Both the position numbers and the translations under genes were made by a program. DNA of 64,000 nt from Rhinopomastus cyanomelas (taxonomy: Eukaryota; Chordata; Aves; Bucerotiformes; Rhinopomastidae), in assembly GCA_013400115.1 (NCBI GenBank), contig VXBP01001159.1:1197-65196 (forward strand). The letters run 5' to 3'. The notes under the pieces are model-generated. The model saw only the letters and a program-made list of their open reading frames with translations, did not search any database and had not been told where the DNA came from. Shown here piece by piece: positions 1-10,377 of the stretch; position 1 is the stretch's first letter, and each line of letters opens with the position of its first letter.

Positions 1-135
1 TAACCAAAATGCAGAACCCGACACTTAGACTTGTTAAAACTCATCCTGTTGGAGTCTACCCATCTCTCCAGTCTGTCCAGATCCCTCTGCAGGGCCCTCC
101 TACCCTCTAACAGATCAACACGAGCTCCAAGAAGC
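1..135 (-). mobile_element. CR1 LINE, RT fragment
   Basis: The minus strand reads the reverse-transcriptase segment just after the FADD motif: a leucine/arginine stretch ending RDLDRLE-like, then a SFNKSK-type segment and VLHFG-like end. The fragment continues off the left edge. It is old and frame-broken. Confidence 0.6.
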
Positions 136-1689
136 AAATTAGCTGTCTTCGCCGAGCGATGCGTTTCTGTTCTGAGGTTGGTCTTTGAGAGCAGACGGAT
201 GTCTGCTCCTGCAGCTGCTGCACACATGCCCCTACTCAGTCTAGCCAAAAACACTGTGTATATCTTCCCTACCCCTTGCAGAGACTGAGAACTCAATTTC
301 TGAAACCACTCAGGATGTGTGATAAGTGCTGGAATCTAGACACACACCAGAGACACTTTCCAAGCCTTTTCTTTTCAGGTCTAGGTTGCTAATTACAAGT
401 CCTATTGATGATTGGTTTTCTGGCTTTCCCCCACACTTAGATTGCTTCAAAGTTACTGAGAAGTTTGGTGTTTGGACAGAGTTTCTGTGGGTGACATGTA
501 AAGAATAAGCAGAAGGAAAAGAATACCATTAGATTCATGTAAAAATTTATTATGCACAATTCTGGCTTGGAAATCCAAGTCCCCTATGGATTTCTGTAGT
601 GACATCCCCCACCTCTCCCCACACTTGGAGTGATATAGTGAAAAGAATAAATACATGTTTGACATAAGAATTCTTATCCTGATTCCATATTTCATAATTT
701 TAACCCCTTTTTTCACATGTAACTGAGTCCTGAGTCCCTTCCTTGGGCAAACCTCCCACTGAAATAATTTTGAGAGCGTTGCCTCAGCCGGGGGCTGCTC
801 AAGGCTGCAGGGTCTGATCCTCGAGAAGTTCTTTTAGAAGAAGCAGTTCAGTCTTGAATGTGTTTTGCAAACATTCAGTCATTGCAGTTTGAGAAGTTCA
901 GGATAAATGGGTGCAAGGATGCAATCAGAGGGATGTGTGAGGAAAGCCCTCCCAGGCAGTCCTTGCAGCATTTGGAGGGGAAAAAGCAGCTGGATTAGTG
1001 ACCTGGTTTTACTGGGACAGACTACTGGGACAGACTACTGGGCCAGCTGTGGGGTGCAGGCTGTTAGTAGTTTGGAGTCAGCCAGTGGAGCTGCCCTGAG
1101 GCTCACAAGCGTATCCCATCCCACTATAAAGGAAGTTTACTGAAGACAGGGGTTTCTCTTGCTCATCCTTCTCCTTCTCCTGCTTCTCCTACCCCTGGAG
1201 AATCTTCCTTAGCATTCTTCTCGCAGGGACTGCCTTTGTATTTATCATGGCCACTGTTCACTGGTCTGAGTATATTTGCATTTGTATTAATATTAGTTTG
1301 GATTATAATTAAGTCCATTTTCATTTTAATTTATGGATCTCCTCTCCTTTTCCTGATCCCTTCCCAGATGGAACTTCCTTATCAGATGCTATAGTTAAGC
1401 TGTGGGTACAGGTTTAACGTAGACCATTAGACTACGTGAACTATTTTAGTCTCCCACACCACAAAGTGGATTGAAGTCCCTAAGTTTTCGGTGCCTGGAT
1501 GTGCCCCTTACTTCAGGGTTCTCTTTTACATCAGCCCTTCCTTAAACTACTTCGTATCAGAGAACACAGATTAAATGATGATGTGTTTATGCTTTCCATT
1601 GCGGTGCCCATGTGGGTCACACCTTTGGCAAGGTTTGTTTGCAGTCTTCCTCATCATTCTGGGCATGTTTTTGTCTTTTGTAGGAGCTA

Positions 1690-1756
1690 ATGAGTGTGAA
1701 TGGATAGTGCAGTGATCTTGAAGGTCTTCTACAACCCCAGTGATTCTGTGATTACC
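1690..1756 (+). mobile_element. CR1 3' tail
   Basis: A short sense fragment containing GTGATCTTGAAGGTCTTCT and ending in GTGATTCTGTGATT, the typical CR1 terminus. Only the last 60-65 bases are present. Confidence 0.6.
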
Positions 1757-1812
1757 ATTAGGTGTGTTCTTTGAATAATATGATAGAAAATGTAAATTGG
1801 AGCGTTGAGAAT

Positions 1813-2022
1813 TGCAGAATCACAGAATGTTAGGGATTGGAAGGGACCTTGAAAGATCATCCCGTCCAATCCCCCTGTCACAGCAGGATCACCTAGATCA
1901 AGTCACACAGGAACATGTCCGGAGGAGTTTCAAATGTCTCCAGAGAAGGAGACTCCACAACAACCCTAGGCAGCCCCTTCCAGTGCTGTCACCCTCAGTG
2001 GGAAGAAGTTTTCTGAGCCCAT
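1813..2022 (-). mobile_element. CR1 3' end (part of an inverted element)
   Basis: The + strand begins ATCACAGAATGTTAGGGATT, the reverse complement of the CR1 3' end. The minus strand runs from the RNFFP-like segment at about 2022 to the CR1 terminus at 1813. Its inner edge abuts an inverted CR1 segment at 2025. Confidence 0.9.
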
Positions 2023-2024
2023 CA

Positions 2025-2162
2025 GCTCCAGGGGCAGAACTGCTTGAGAGAGTCCAGCATAGAGCCCCAAAGATGATGAAGGGAATGGAACTTCTCTCTG
2101 ATGAGGAAAGCTGAGGAAGATTTGTCTCTTAAGCTTAAAAAAAGAGATTGAGGGGTGACCCC
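2025..2162 (+). mobile_element. CR1 segment inverted relative to 1813-2022, left part
   Basis: Sense CR1 coding LLERVQHRAPKMMKGMELL and then a KRRLRGD-like stretch. It is cut at 2162 by the LTR and resumes at 2664 exactly in register (MNVDKYGKG). Confidence 0.88.
2157..2162. repeat. LTR target-site duplication, left copy
   Basis: GACCCC directly before TGTTGCAG; the matching copy is at 2658-2663. The duplicated bases belong to the interrupted CR1. Confidence 0.85.
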
Positions 2163-2657
2163 TGTTGCAGTGCCTCGGATAGCCTAAGTTGCAGCTCGCA
2201 TCCAGCGAATTGGCGTGATGGCCTTCAGGTTTCTCTACGCCCGGCTCCTTCGGCCCCACGTTACCCGGACCATTCGCATACCACTTGAACACCAATATGG
2301 TTAGCAGCACGTGGCGTTTATTAGAAGAAATACACACTTAATATAGTCTCCCTTATCGTACCACCACCAATCTTCTTCACTACAGTTATCACTCTCTGCT
2401 CTTCTCTCTGTCCGATGGGGTCACAGAACACACTCTTCTTCACCTTACTTGGCATTGTTTAGCTTTTCTCCCTATGTTCAAGGACGATTCTCTCAGGCCT
2501 TTGGAATATGAGGGGCCCCTGTATCTGCACCTCTTGCACCTGTGGAACCCAAGGGACCCCAAAACAGCTCCTGCTGGATATGTGGAGCTGCAGGGCCTGC
2601 ATACGCCCTGCCGCCATCGCCGCCATCTTAAGAGCAGCTAGTTTAGCAACTACAACA
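2163..2657 (-). mobile_element. Solo LTR of an endogenous retrovirus (ERVK-like by TSD length)
   Basis: A 495-bp insertion with LTR-type ends: + strand TGTTGCAG at the left and CTACAACA at the right, an imperfect inverted repeat with TG...CA. It is flanked by the 6-bp target duplication GACCCC at 2157-2162 and 2658-2663. The poly-A signal AATAAA (2322-2317) and a TATATTA-like box about 20 bp before it read on the minus strand, which sets the orientation. No internal viral coding sequence is present, as expected after recombination between the two LTRs. Two YY1-like GCCGCCATC motifs lie near the outer end of the U3 part. Six-base duplications are typical of ERVK and alpharetrovirus relatives in birds. 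Confidence 0.85.
2610..2629 (-). promoter_or_regulatory. Two YY1-like sites in the LTR
   Basis: Minus strand AAGATGGCGGC (2629-2619), followed by GATGGCGGC (2618-2610). This matches the known AANATGGCGGC consensus of the zinc-finger factor YY1. The site lies about 30-45 bp inside the 5' end of the LTR. Confidence 0.6.
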
Positions 2658-2663
2658 GACCCC
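2658..2663. repeat. LTR target-site duplication, right copy
   Basis: GACCCC directly after CTACAACA. Removing the LTR and one copy restores the CR1 reading (GGGTGACCCC then ATGAATG). Confidence 0.85.
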
Positions 2664-2800
2664 ATGAATGTGGATAAATATGGAAAGGGCAGGTGTCAGG
2701 AGGATGGAACCAGGCTCTGCTCAGTGGCATCCAGTGAAAGAACAAGGTGTGCAAGCTGGAACATAGGCAGTTTCACGTCAATATGAGATAGAACCTATTT
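2664..2800 (+). mobile_element. CR1 segment, right part of the LTR-interrupted copy
   Basis: Reads MNVDKYGKGRCQEDGTRLCS on the + strand and stops near an RRNLF-like codon run at about 2795, before the CR1 3' end would begin. It continues the 2025-2162 segment. Confidence 0.85.
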
Positions 2801-2989
2801 CCTGCCTTCTTCTGGTAGGCTGAGAATAAAAAAGCAGTTCATTTTTTATAACAGAATTTCTGTCTTAGGGATGATAGCTCAGTTCAGTTGTTTCTCCGTC
2901 TGGCTGTTATCTCATTGATAGGCAGGGGTCGGGGGAGGAGGAACACATCAGTTTCATTGAATTATTTTGATTGGATAAGGCTTTAAGAT

Positions 2990-3700
2990 TGCCAAGTCAA
3001 ACTTTTGACCCAGCACTGCCAGGTCTCCACTAACCCCTGTCTCTCATACCACATCTCCATGGCTTTTCAATGCCTTCAGGAATGGGGACTCCACCACTGC
3101 CCTGGGCAGCCTGGATAATCATCCTGGGGAAGAAATTGTTCCTCATAGCCAATCGAAACCTCCCTTGGGGCAACTTGAGGCCGTTTCCTCTCATCCTACC
3201 CCTTGTTTCTTTGGAGAAAAGTCTGACCTTGCTCAAATCTCCTGAATTTCAGGGAGTTGTAGAGAGTGAGCAGATCTCCCCTGAGTCTCCTTTTCTTCAG
3301 TTAAACCGCCCCAGCTGCCTCAGCCACTCCGCAGAGCACTGGTGCTCCAGCCCCTTCCCCAGGGTCATTGCCCGTCTCTGGATCTGCCTCAGTCCTTCAG
3401 TGTCCTTCCAGCAGTGACTGAGGGGCCCAGCACTGACCCCAGTATTCATGGTGTGGCCTCACCAGTGCCCAGTACAGGAGGACAATCTCTGCCTTGGTCC
3501 TGCTGGCCACACCAGTGCTGACACAAGCCAGATCACTCTTGGTCCTATTCATGAAGGACTTAATCATATCCTCCAGCCTCCGCACTGACCTTCTTTCTTT
3601 GAGGGACCGAGGATGGCAGGTAAGGGGGCTGCCTATGCACGTGCACTTGTCTCCAGGCAAAGGGCAGCACAGGGTCCTGGGAAGAAGATGGGTCTGAGGT
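2990..3700 (-). mobile_element. CR1 LINE, 3' half, old copy
   Basis: The minus strand contains the ALVRPHHEYWGQCWAPQ segment of the RT C-terminal region and, further on, the FFP-type and NGLP-like 3' coding parts. There are many stops, and the 3' terminus is eroded near 2990. Confidence 0.8.
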
Positions 3701-4512
3701 TGTCTAACTCTTTAAGCTGCCGTTGTTTACCTAGTTTGTGGTTGCTGGGGCTGTGTAGTTTGTGTCTGTGTGTGCTGCAGTGTTCGTGTTGTTTATTGTG
3801 TGGGAAACAGGGAAGAAATGTGTTTTCAGTTTGAGTTGATAATTGCTGCATGCCTGAGGATCCAGCTCAAACTGAGTTTTCTTCACTGCTGACAAGGAGT
3901 GAGACTTTGAAATAAAACCCGTGAGTTGTGGAAAACGCCAGAATAAAAATTGGATTATATTTGCAAAGAACAAAACCATTGTTTATAAAGATGAGGAAAA
4001 CTAAAAGGTTTTTTTTTCTCTAATGCTGTCTTAGCTGAAATGTCTTAGTATTAAAATTCCAAAGTAGAAACACATGAAATCTAGTTTTAAAACAATTTAA
4101 CTGTGTGGATTTTATTCCGATGTCCACTGTCATTCCAATTAAAGTGGAGTTTAGTGTGTTGAGACACGAGTTACTGTGGGTAAGAGTTTCTTCTGGTCTC
4201 CTGTGTGGGACAAGCCCTAGTAGTAACCCATGAAGAAACCTAATCTTGTTGTTCCCACTAAGAAAGAAATAATTTGAGGATAGCTGCCCTCGCTGCTATA
4301 GCGAGCATAGTCTGAAATGAGATCACAACTCATAAATGCCCTGGTTTGGACGGTTACCCCATTTAGTACTTGTGTTTTGTGGTGCCCTAGGAGGTGTGGG
4401 AGCCTATGAAGAGTCTCTGTTCTTAACTCCAGGCTTGGGCTGTATCCGTAAAGCCAGGCAGCCGTTCTTCTTTCAGGGGGGTTTGGTTGTTGGCATGAAA
4501 GGATCTTCAGAA

Positions 4513-4568
4513 AGGCTCAGTTGGTAGAGCATGGGACTCTGAATTTCTGGGGTCATGGGTTTGAGCCC
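4513..4568 (+). promoter_or_regulatory. Pol III internal promoter (A and B boxes)
   Basis: The A-box-like AGGCTCAGTTGG is at 4513-4524 and the B-box-like GGTTTGAGCCC at 4558-4568. They start 45 bp apart, the normal tRNA spacing. Whether it is active is unknown. Confidence 0.5.
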
Positions 4569-4690
4569 CATGTAGGACATCTTGAGACAGTACTGTAGGC
4601 TTACCCTGCTCCAGTGTGGGGGGGTGGACTTAGATGATCTTTCAAGGTCCCTTCCAACCTGTAACATTCTGTGATTCTGTGATACTATTT
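4513..4690 (+). mobile_element. tRNA-Lys-derived head joined to a CR1 tail (SINE-like)
   Basis: The head 4513-4575 resembles a vertebrate tRNA-Lys from the D arm to the T arm: GGCTCAGTTGGTAGAGCAT, an anticodon arm with GACTCTGAAT (CTG where CTT is expected), a GGGGTC variable region, and a T arm with GGGTTTGAGCCCC. Both acceptor-stem halves are unrecognisable, so it is not a working tRNA. From about 4590 the sequence becomes a CR1 3' end (CTTAGATGATCTTTCAAGG and ATTCTGTGATTCTGTGAT). A tRNA head with a LINE tail is the layout of a SINE mobilised by that LINE; bird SINEs with CR1 tails are known. A chance template switch giving a single chimera is the alternative. I saw no second copy here. Confidence 0.7.
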
Positions 4691-4871
4691 TCACCCTGTA
4701 TGGGGTTGTTTTTTCCACCCAGAAGTGTAGGGACTTTTGTTCCAGCACTTTCTGTGTTGATTGAGCAAGCACCTTACACTCCAGGGGCAAACATAGCATC
4801 TGTCACCGCTAACTCCTGAGATTCCTGCTTGCATCTTGATTAATCTTCTGCTTATTCCAAATAATGGATTA

Positions 4872-5040
4872 TGAATAGAATAGGATTGGAGAGGAGAGGA
4901 GAGGAGAGGAGAGGAGAGGATGGAATAGAATGGAATGGAATAGAATAGACTAGACTAGACTAGACTAGACTAGACTAGACTAGACTAGACTAGAATAGAA
5001 TAGAATAGAATAGAATAGAATAGAATAGAATAGAATAGAA
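4872..5040. repeat. Compound pentanucleotide microsatellite
   Basis: Consecutive blocks: (GAGGA)6 at 4891-4920, mixed GGAAT/AGAAT at 4921-4945, perfect (TAGAC)9 at 4946-4990 and perfect (TAGAA)10 at 4991-5040. Confidence 0.95.
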
Positions 5041-5044
5041 TGCT

Positions 5045-5565
5045 ATTTGCCCCTCAGAAAGGGATATGGGGGTGCTGGTTGGCAGTAGCTCAATAGAATT
5101 CAGCAGTGTGCCCGGGCAGCCAAGAGGGCATCAAACACAGTAGGACTCATCAGTTGAAGAGAGATGATTGTCCTACTGCATCTGCTGTTAGTATGGCCTC
5201 ACATTGTGCATTGTGCTGGACCACACCACTTTAGAAGGATAAGAAAGTTCCTTGAATGTGTCCAGAACAGGGCAATAAAGCTAATGACAGGAGGACTATG
5301 GTTTGTCTGGTTGGGAGAACAGCAGGCTGAGAAGTGCCCTCACTGCTCTCTACAGCTTCCTAAGGAAGGGATGTGTGGGAATCTGATGGACATTAACTGC
5401 ATCCATCAGAGAAGGTTGAGACTGGACGTTACGAAATGCTTCTTTACCAAGACTATGGTCAAACCTTAGAGTAGGCTCTGCCAAGACAGTCTGCCAGTAG
5501 CCTAGAAGATCCTTGTAGGTACCTTCTGACTGCAATAGTTTACTCTGTTCTAGTCTCATTCTTTT
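5045..5565 (+). mobile_element. CR1 LINE fragment
   Basis: An old sense copy with the CR1 QNRAIKLMTGG-type segment and a frame-broken C-terminal part. It resembles 10655-11125 (shared GTAAGAAAGTTCCTTGAATG), so both belong to one subfamily. The pentanucleotide array ends at its left border. Confidence 0.75.
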
Positions 5566-5771
5566 AGCATGTCTTTTAAACTTAAGTTGGTTCTAAGAAA
5601 ACCTGATATTTAACAGATGTCATTTGCATAACTTTTGCCTTTTATTACCCTACCTTTTGTAAAACTAACCAAATAATGTAGTAGAATACTTTCAGTATCC
5701 TACCAGTGATGGTTTTTCCTATGGGAGCTTATCAGGGGTTGATCACCATATGGCTAAAAACTACTAAGATT

Positions 5772-6182
5772 AGTATGATAGAATAATCATGGCTGGAAAG
5801 GACCATCAGGATCAAATCCAGCCCGCATCCCAACATCTCCCTAACCCCTACACCACTGGCCTCAAGTGCTCTAGCTACTCATTTTCCAAACACCTCCAGG
5901 TACAGTGACTCCACCATCTCCCCGGGTAGCCTGTTCCAGTGCCCTACAACTGTCTCAGCAAACAAATTTTTCTGAAGATTCATTCTAAACCTCCCTTGAC
6001 ACAACTTGAGGCCATTTGCCCTCATCCTATCATCAGGAATTTGGGAAAAGAGACCAGCACAAGCCTTGCTACAACCTCCTTGTAGGTAGCTGTAGGAAGC
6101 AATAAGATCTCCTCTCAGCCTCCTCTTCTCTAGACTAAATAAACCCAGTAATTGCTTCCTTCCTTACTGGAGTTTGTCAAAG
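5772..6182 (-). mobile_element. CR1 LINE 3' end
   Basis: Begins on the + strand with AGAATAATCATGGCTGG (reverse of the CR1 terminus). It includes the LEKRRLRGDLI-like segment read on the minus strand near 6110-6140. Confidence 0.88.
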
Positions 6183-6574
6183 CTGTCCTTATTTTTTAAA
6201 AAAAGTGATAAACCAATATATTGTGAAATATGAAAACACTCCTTAAAATAACTTCATTGTTTTTGAGCAGACTGAGGAGATTTTCTAGCCGTTGATCCCT
6301 CATTCTTCTGTTTATGCGATTGTCTTAATTGTAACATAAACAATCTCTGCCTAAAATAGTTACAGTAATCACAGCTATTCTTTAGTGTTTTGTGCCAGGA
6401 AAGGTGTTTCCTCGGGTTGATTGCAGCTACTTTGACACCTTCTTTTTAAACAACATGGACAGCAGCACAGTGAATTTTCTAGATGTCTGAAACCCAGTCC
6501 TTTATTATATAAACAACTTGGTAGACTTTCAGAGTAAAATTCATTGGGGTAAATGCCATGGAAACAAGGAAAAA

Positions 6575-6862
6575 ATTGATCCCCCAACACTACATCGAAG
6601 CAACTCTTAAACACATCCAGGGCTGGGGACTCAACCACCACCCTGGGCAGCCCATTCCACTGCCTGATGTCCAGTCTAAGCCTCCCCTGTTGAAACTTGA
6701 AGCCTTTCCCTCTGGATCTGTCTCTAATTCCCTGTGAGAAAAGACCAGCACCAACATCTCTACAGTGTCCTTTCAGATAGTTGTAGAAAGCAATGAGATC
6801 TTAACCTCTTCTTCCTCCAACTAAATAGCCCCAACTCTCTCAATCTCCCCTCATATGATTAT
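6575..6862 (-). mobile_element. CR1 LINE fragment lacking its terminus
   Basis: Contains the CCCCAACACTACATCGAAGC and GGCAGCCCATTCCACTGCC segments of the CR1 3' region. The last 50-60 bases of the element are missing. Confidence 0.82.
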
Positions 6863-6944
6863 CTTACACCTGGTTTCTAACCTTTAAGAGTGAAGCTGCT
6901 TCATATTTCACAGGTTTTCTTCACAGCTATGAGGGCTGAAAATG

Positions 6945-7205
6945 GATGTGTGTCAGGAGAAGTTGGTGGCTCTCACAATCATGTGGCTGCAAGAGGTGAA
7001 ACTTGAGGAAATCTTTCACTTTGAGGGTGACAAAGCCCTGGCCCATGCTGTCCAGAGAGGTTGTGGAGTCTCATGTTCTGGAGGGATCTCAAACTCACCT
7101 GGAGCAATCCTGGGCTCCTGCTCTGGGTCACCAGACTGGAGCAGGGAGTTGTACTGGATGATCTCATGAGATCCTTTCCAGCTTCCACAAGTCTGGGGTT
7201 CTGGG
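6945..7205 (+). mobile_element. CR1 LINE 3' end
   Basis: A diverged sense copy: CTTTGAGGGTGACAAAGCCC, then GGATGATCTCATGAGATCC and a decayed terminus. Confidence 0.75.
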
Positions 7206-7244
7206 ATAGGACCCCAAATAAAGCTTTGGCATTGATCAAGTTGG

Positions 7245-7497
7245 AAATGGGGTAATGTTGTGCCAGAGGAGGTTCATATTGGATATTAAGAAACATTTAT
7301 TCCCAGAAAGAGTGGGGAGGCCTTGGAACAGGCTTCCCAGAATGTGGGGGGAGGCATTGTCCCTGGAGGGGTTCCAAAAACAGCAAATGTGGTGTTTTGG
7401 GAGATGGTTTAGTGGTTCAAGGTTGTAGGGTGGAAAGTTGGATTTGATGATTTTGAAGATCTTTTCCAACCTTGGTGATTCTATGATTCTGAGGTAA
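7245..7497 (+). mobile_element. CR1 LINE 3' end
   Basis: A sense copy with GCCAGAGGAGGTTCATATTG and the terminus GGTGATTCTATGATTCTG. A second CR1 tail follows the previous one within 50 bp. Confidence 0.85.
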
Positions 7498-8074
7498 AGC
7501 TTAAGCTGTGCAAGTCTCTTCTGCAACACTAATTGTCTCATTCTTGAAAGGGGAATGTTTCTAAGCTCCCTTGTCTCCAGTGTTCTTGCCTGATTTCTGC
7601 ACTGTGAGATCAAATCAAGCAACTGTTCAATATCTGGTTCCCTAAAGTGCAGACAACCAAACAACCACAGTGGGAGCAGTTCCATATTGTTCTGTACTTG
7701 TTCCATATTGCTGCACACAGCAGCATATCCATTGCCTGTGTCTGTCTTCTCCTCTGCCCTCCCCTCCCACTGTCGTTGTCGTGCCATGAGATTTCTTTCT
7801 TCTGCTTCAGCATGTAAAAAACTATTTGGATTACTTCTTATTTATTCACTGTCATCCTGCAGCTTGAGTGTGTGTGTGCGTTTTTCATCAGCCTGAAGCC
7901 CCCTGCTATGTGATGACAGTGGCACAACCGCGAGATTGATCATTTTGGCAGATGTGGTCGTGACCAAACAGCCTAATCAGCTGTAACTTCTAAATTAGAA
8001 ACTTGTCAGTGAGGAGAATGAAAGCACAGGAGTACAAAAAATAAGCTAAGCTGTTGTATGGTGAAGTGAAAAAT

Positions 8075-8645
8075 TAAGTCTGGTGTCCTCACTTCAAGAA
8101 AGAGATTGAGGTGCTGGAGCAGGTCCAGAGGAGCAACAGCGCTGGGGAAGAGACTGGAGGGAAAATCTGATGAGGAGAGGCTGAGGGAGCTGGGGGTGTT
8201 TAGCTTGGAGAAGAGGAGACTCAGGGGGAACCTCCTCCTTCTCTGCATCTCCTTGAAGGGAGGTTGTAGTTGAGGGGGTCAGACTCTTCTCCCAAGCAAC
8301 CAGTGCCAGGATGAGAGGGAAGGGCCTGAAGCTGTCAGGAGAGGGTTAGGTGGGATGTTAGGATGCCCTTCCTCATGGGAAGGGCGATCATATCCTGAAA
8401 TGGGCTGCTCAGGGCAGTGGGGGAGTCCCCAGCCCTGGAGATGTGGAAGGACAGCCTGGCTGTGGCCCTTAATGCCCTGATCTGGGTGATTGTGGTGATG
8501 CAGGGGGATTGGACTAGATGATCTTTCGAGGTCCCTTCCAATCCCTAGTGTTCTGTGATTCTGTGATTCTGTGATGTTAGATCCTAGGCTGGGCTGGATG
8601 AGCTCAGAGGTCTTTTCCAGCCTCTCTAACTGTGATTCTGTAATG
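8075..8645 (+). mobile_element. CR1 LINE 3' half with a nested CR1
   Basis: A sense copy from CACTTCAAGAAAGAGATTGA to TCTAACTGTGATTCTG. It is interrupted at 8501-8570 by the terminal 70 bp of a different CR1. The related copy at 27668-28662 lacks that insertion and gives the uninterrupted order. Confidence 0.9.
8501..8570 (+). mobile_element. Nested 70-bp CR1 3' end
   Basis: Starts CAGGGGGATTGGACTAGATG and ends in repeated GATTCTGTGATTCT. GTGATG occurs on both sides (8495-8500 and 8571-8576), either a target duplication or microhomology with the CR1 terminus. Confidence 0.85.
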
Positions 8646-8647
8646 GC

Positions 8648-8763
8648 TTAATGTGGCTCTGGGCACTCTGATCTCGTAAGCGATGCCCCTATTTATTGCA
8701 TGGGGGTTGGATTAGATGAACTTTGAAAGTCCCTTCCAACCCTATGAATCTGTGATTCTAGAA
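8648..8763 (+). mobile_element. CR1 3' tail
   Basis: A third consecutive sense tail: GGGGGTTGGATTAGATGAAC, then CCCTTCCAACCCTATGAATC and GTGATTCTAG. Confidence 0.8.
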
Positions 8764-8791
8764 TTCAAAGGTGAAAGACTACATTTGTGAT

Positions 8792-8948
8792 TCTGTGATA
8801 GTGGTTTTTCATAGTAATTTAATAATTTTATTCCAGTTGAAGCAAGTTTCTTTAATTAAAAACTGGGAGATTTTTTTCTGTGATAGTAGTTTTTCCACAA
8901 GAATTGAATAATTTTCTTCTATTGAAGAAAGTTTCTTTAATTAAAAAC
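8792..8948. repeat. Tandem duplication, unit 86 bp
   Basis: Two diverged copies begin TCTGTGATAGT at 8792 and 8878. Both end with GTTTCTTTAATTAAAAAC. Confidence 0.85.
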
Positions 8949-10377
8949 CTGATTTTAAAAAAATCTAAAGCTGATTAGATCTGTAGGTGAAGCATGTTCA
9001 TCATGAGTCCCTAGTTACAACAACCTCACAGTGCCCAAGTCCTAAAATAAATTTGAAATACAGTGAAATACTACACAAGTCCTAAAATACATGAAACTGT
9101 GTTCAAATACTCCTCTGGAAATGTTCAGAGTGACTAGAAAATGAAGATGAATAAAATCAGGTATGTGAAGGCCATTTCCTTATGCAAAACAGAAAGTAGC
9201 TGAATTAATAGAAGAATTGGAGTGGACTATATTAAAAAAAGAAGATTATTATGAAATGCTCTGGGTAAATGTGATAGAGCAGCATAAACTGGTGAATAAT
9301 TAACCAGAAAAAAACCCAGGAAATGAGTGAGGTTTTGTTATTTCTGTGCTGAAAAATCTATCTAACCCTGCAAGACTGCTCCATAGCATTGGGGGGAATT
9401 TTTCCCCCCATTTTTTTGACATGGGTAAGTGTTCTGCAGCAGCTCTTCCAAGCAGCTAGTAAATATTCTTTTCCATATGCATATGATGAGAAAAGTGAGG
9501 GGAGGTTAACACCCCCGGTCCCATGGGGTCTCATGTGGCCTCTGCATGCTGTCAAAAAGCAAAGGAATATATACACTAGGTTATTGTGCAATCTGTGTGA
9601 GTTATGGGCATGGGCCTGCCATTCTGAGGAGAAAAGGACTCGTGGGAGGAAAGAAGAGATGTAGGGCTTGATGCTCACATCTGCTCCAGTTCAGTGCTGC
9701 TAGAAATCAGATCAGTCTGCCCCCATATTTCATTTCCTTCTCTAATCTTGACCAATAACTTATAATTGGTATCAGGCTGATCATCTGGCTCTCTCTTTCT
9801 GTGGTGAAATGAATGAGCAAAGAACTTTGTCTTCCTGCTCTTTGCTGTCCCAGAGACAAAACTTTGAAAGTCTCCAATAATTTTTAATGAAGTCTCTGCA
9901 ACATCCTCTGAGTCAATCTTGTTTAATAATTTCTGGTATGCCTGAGTTCTAGGGGGAACCACCCCTTAGGAATCCCTGTGAGCTGCGATTCAGCTTTGCT
10001 GACTGTAGGCAACATCACTATGATGTTTTACTCGATGTGTCAGCTGTCTTCAAGTCCATACTCTAGGTGAAGGTGCTTGGCGAGGACCTCTGGAGAGCCG
10101 TTCTTGAGTCAGAAATAAGCTGGCACATCCCATTGCAAAATTCTGCTCAAAGAGCATCTCCAGCTGTTCCTTTGGTCCCGTCTCTGCTCTGCAACTTTGG
10201 CTGCACTGATGTTTTGCAGAAGTGACCAGCACAATTCCATTCCCAGGTTTATGCAATGACGTAGTTTGTTTCTGAATCTTCTCTGGAGCACAGGCTCTAA
10301 ATCAGCAGCTTTTCATTGCTCACCCTACAATTCTGTGCATGAGATCTGGAGCTTAGGGAAAGGGTTAGCATTGACCT

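Noticed and set aside
4513..4575. A functional tRNA-Lys gene
   Set aside because: Neither half of the acceptor stem is recognisable, the anticodon is altered to CTG, and a CR1 tail follows directly.
9675..9962. Open minus-strand frame of 95 codons with protein-like composition
   Set aside because: No family recognised, no splice or promoter context, and frames of this length are expected by chance in 64 kb. A protein search would settle whether it is a retro-pseudogene.
10050..10291. Two overlapping minus-strand frames upstream of the previous one
   Set aside because: They do not join in frame with 9962-9675 and match nothing I know.
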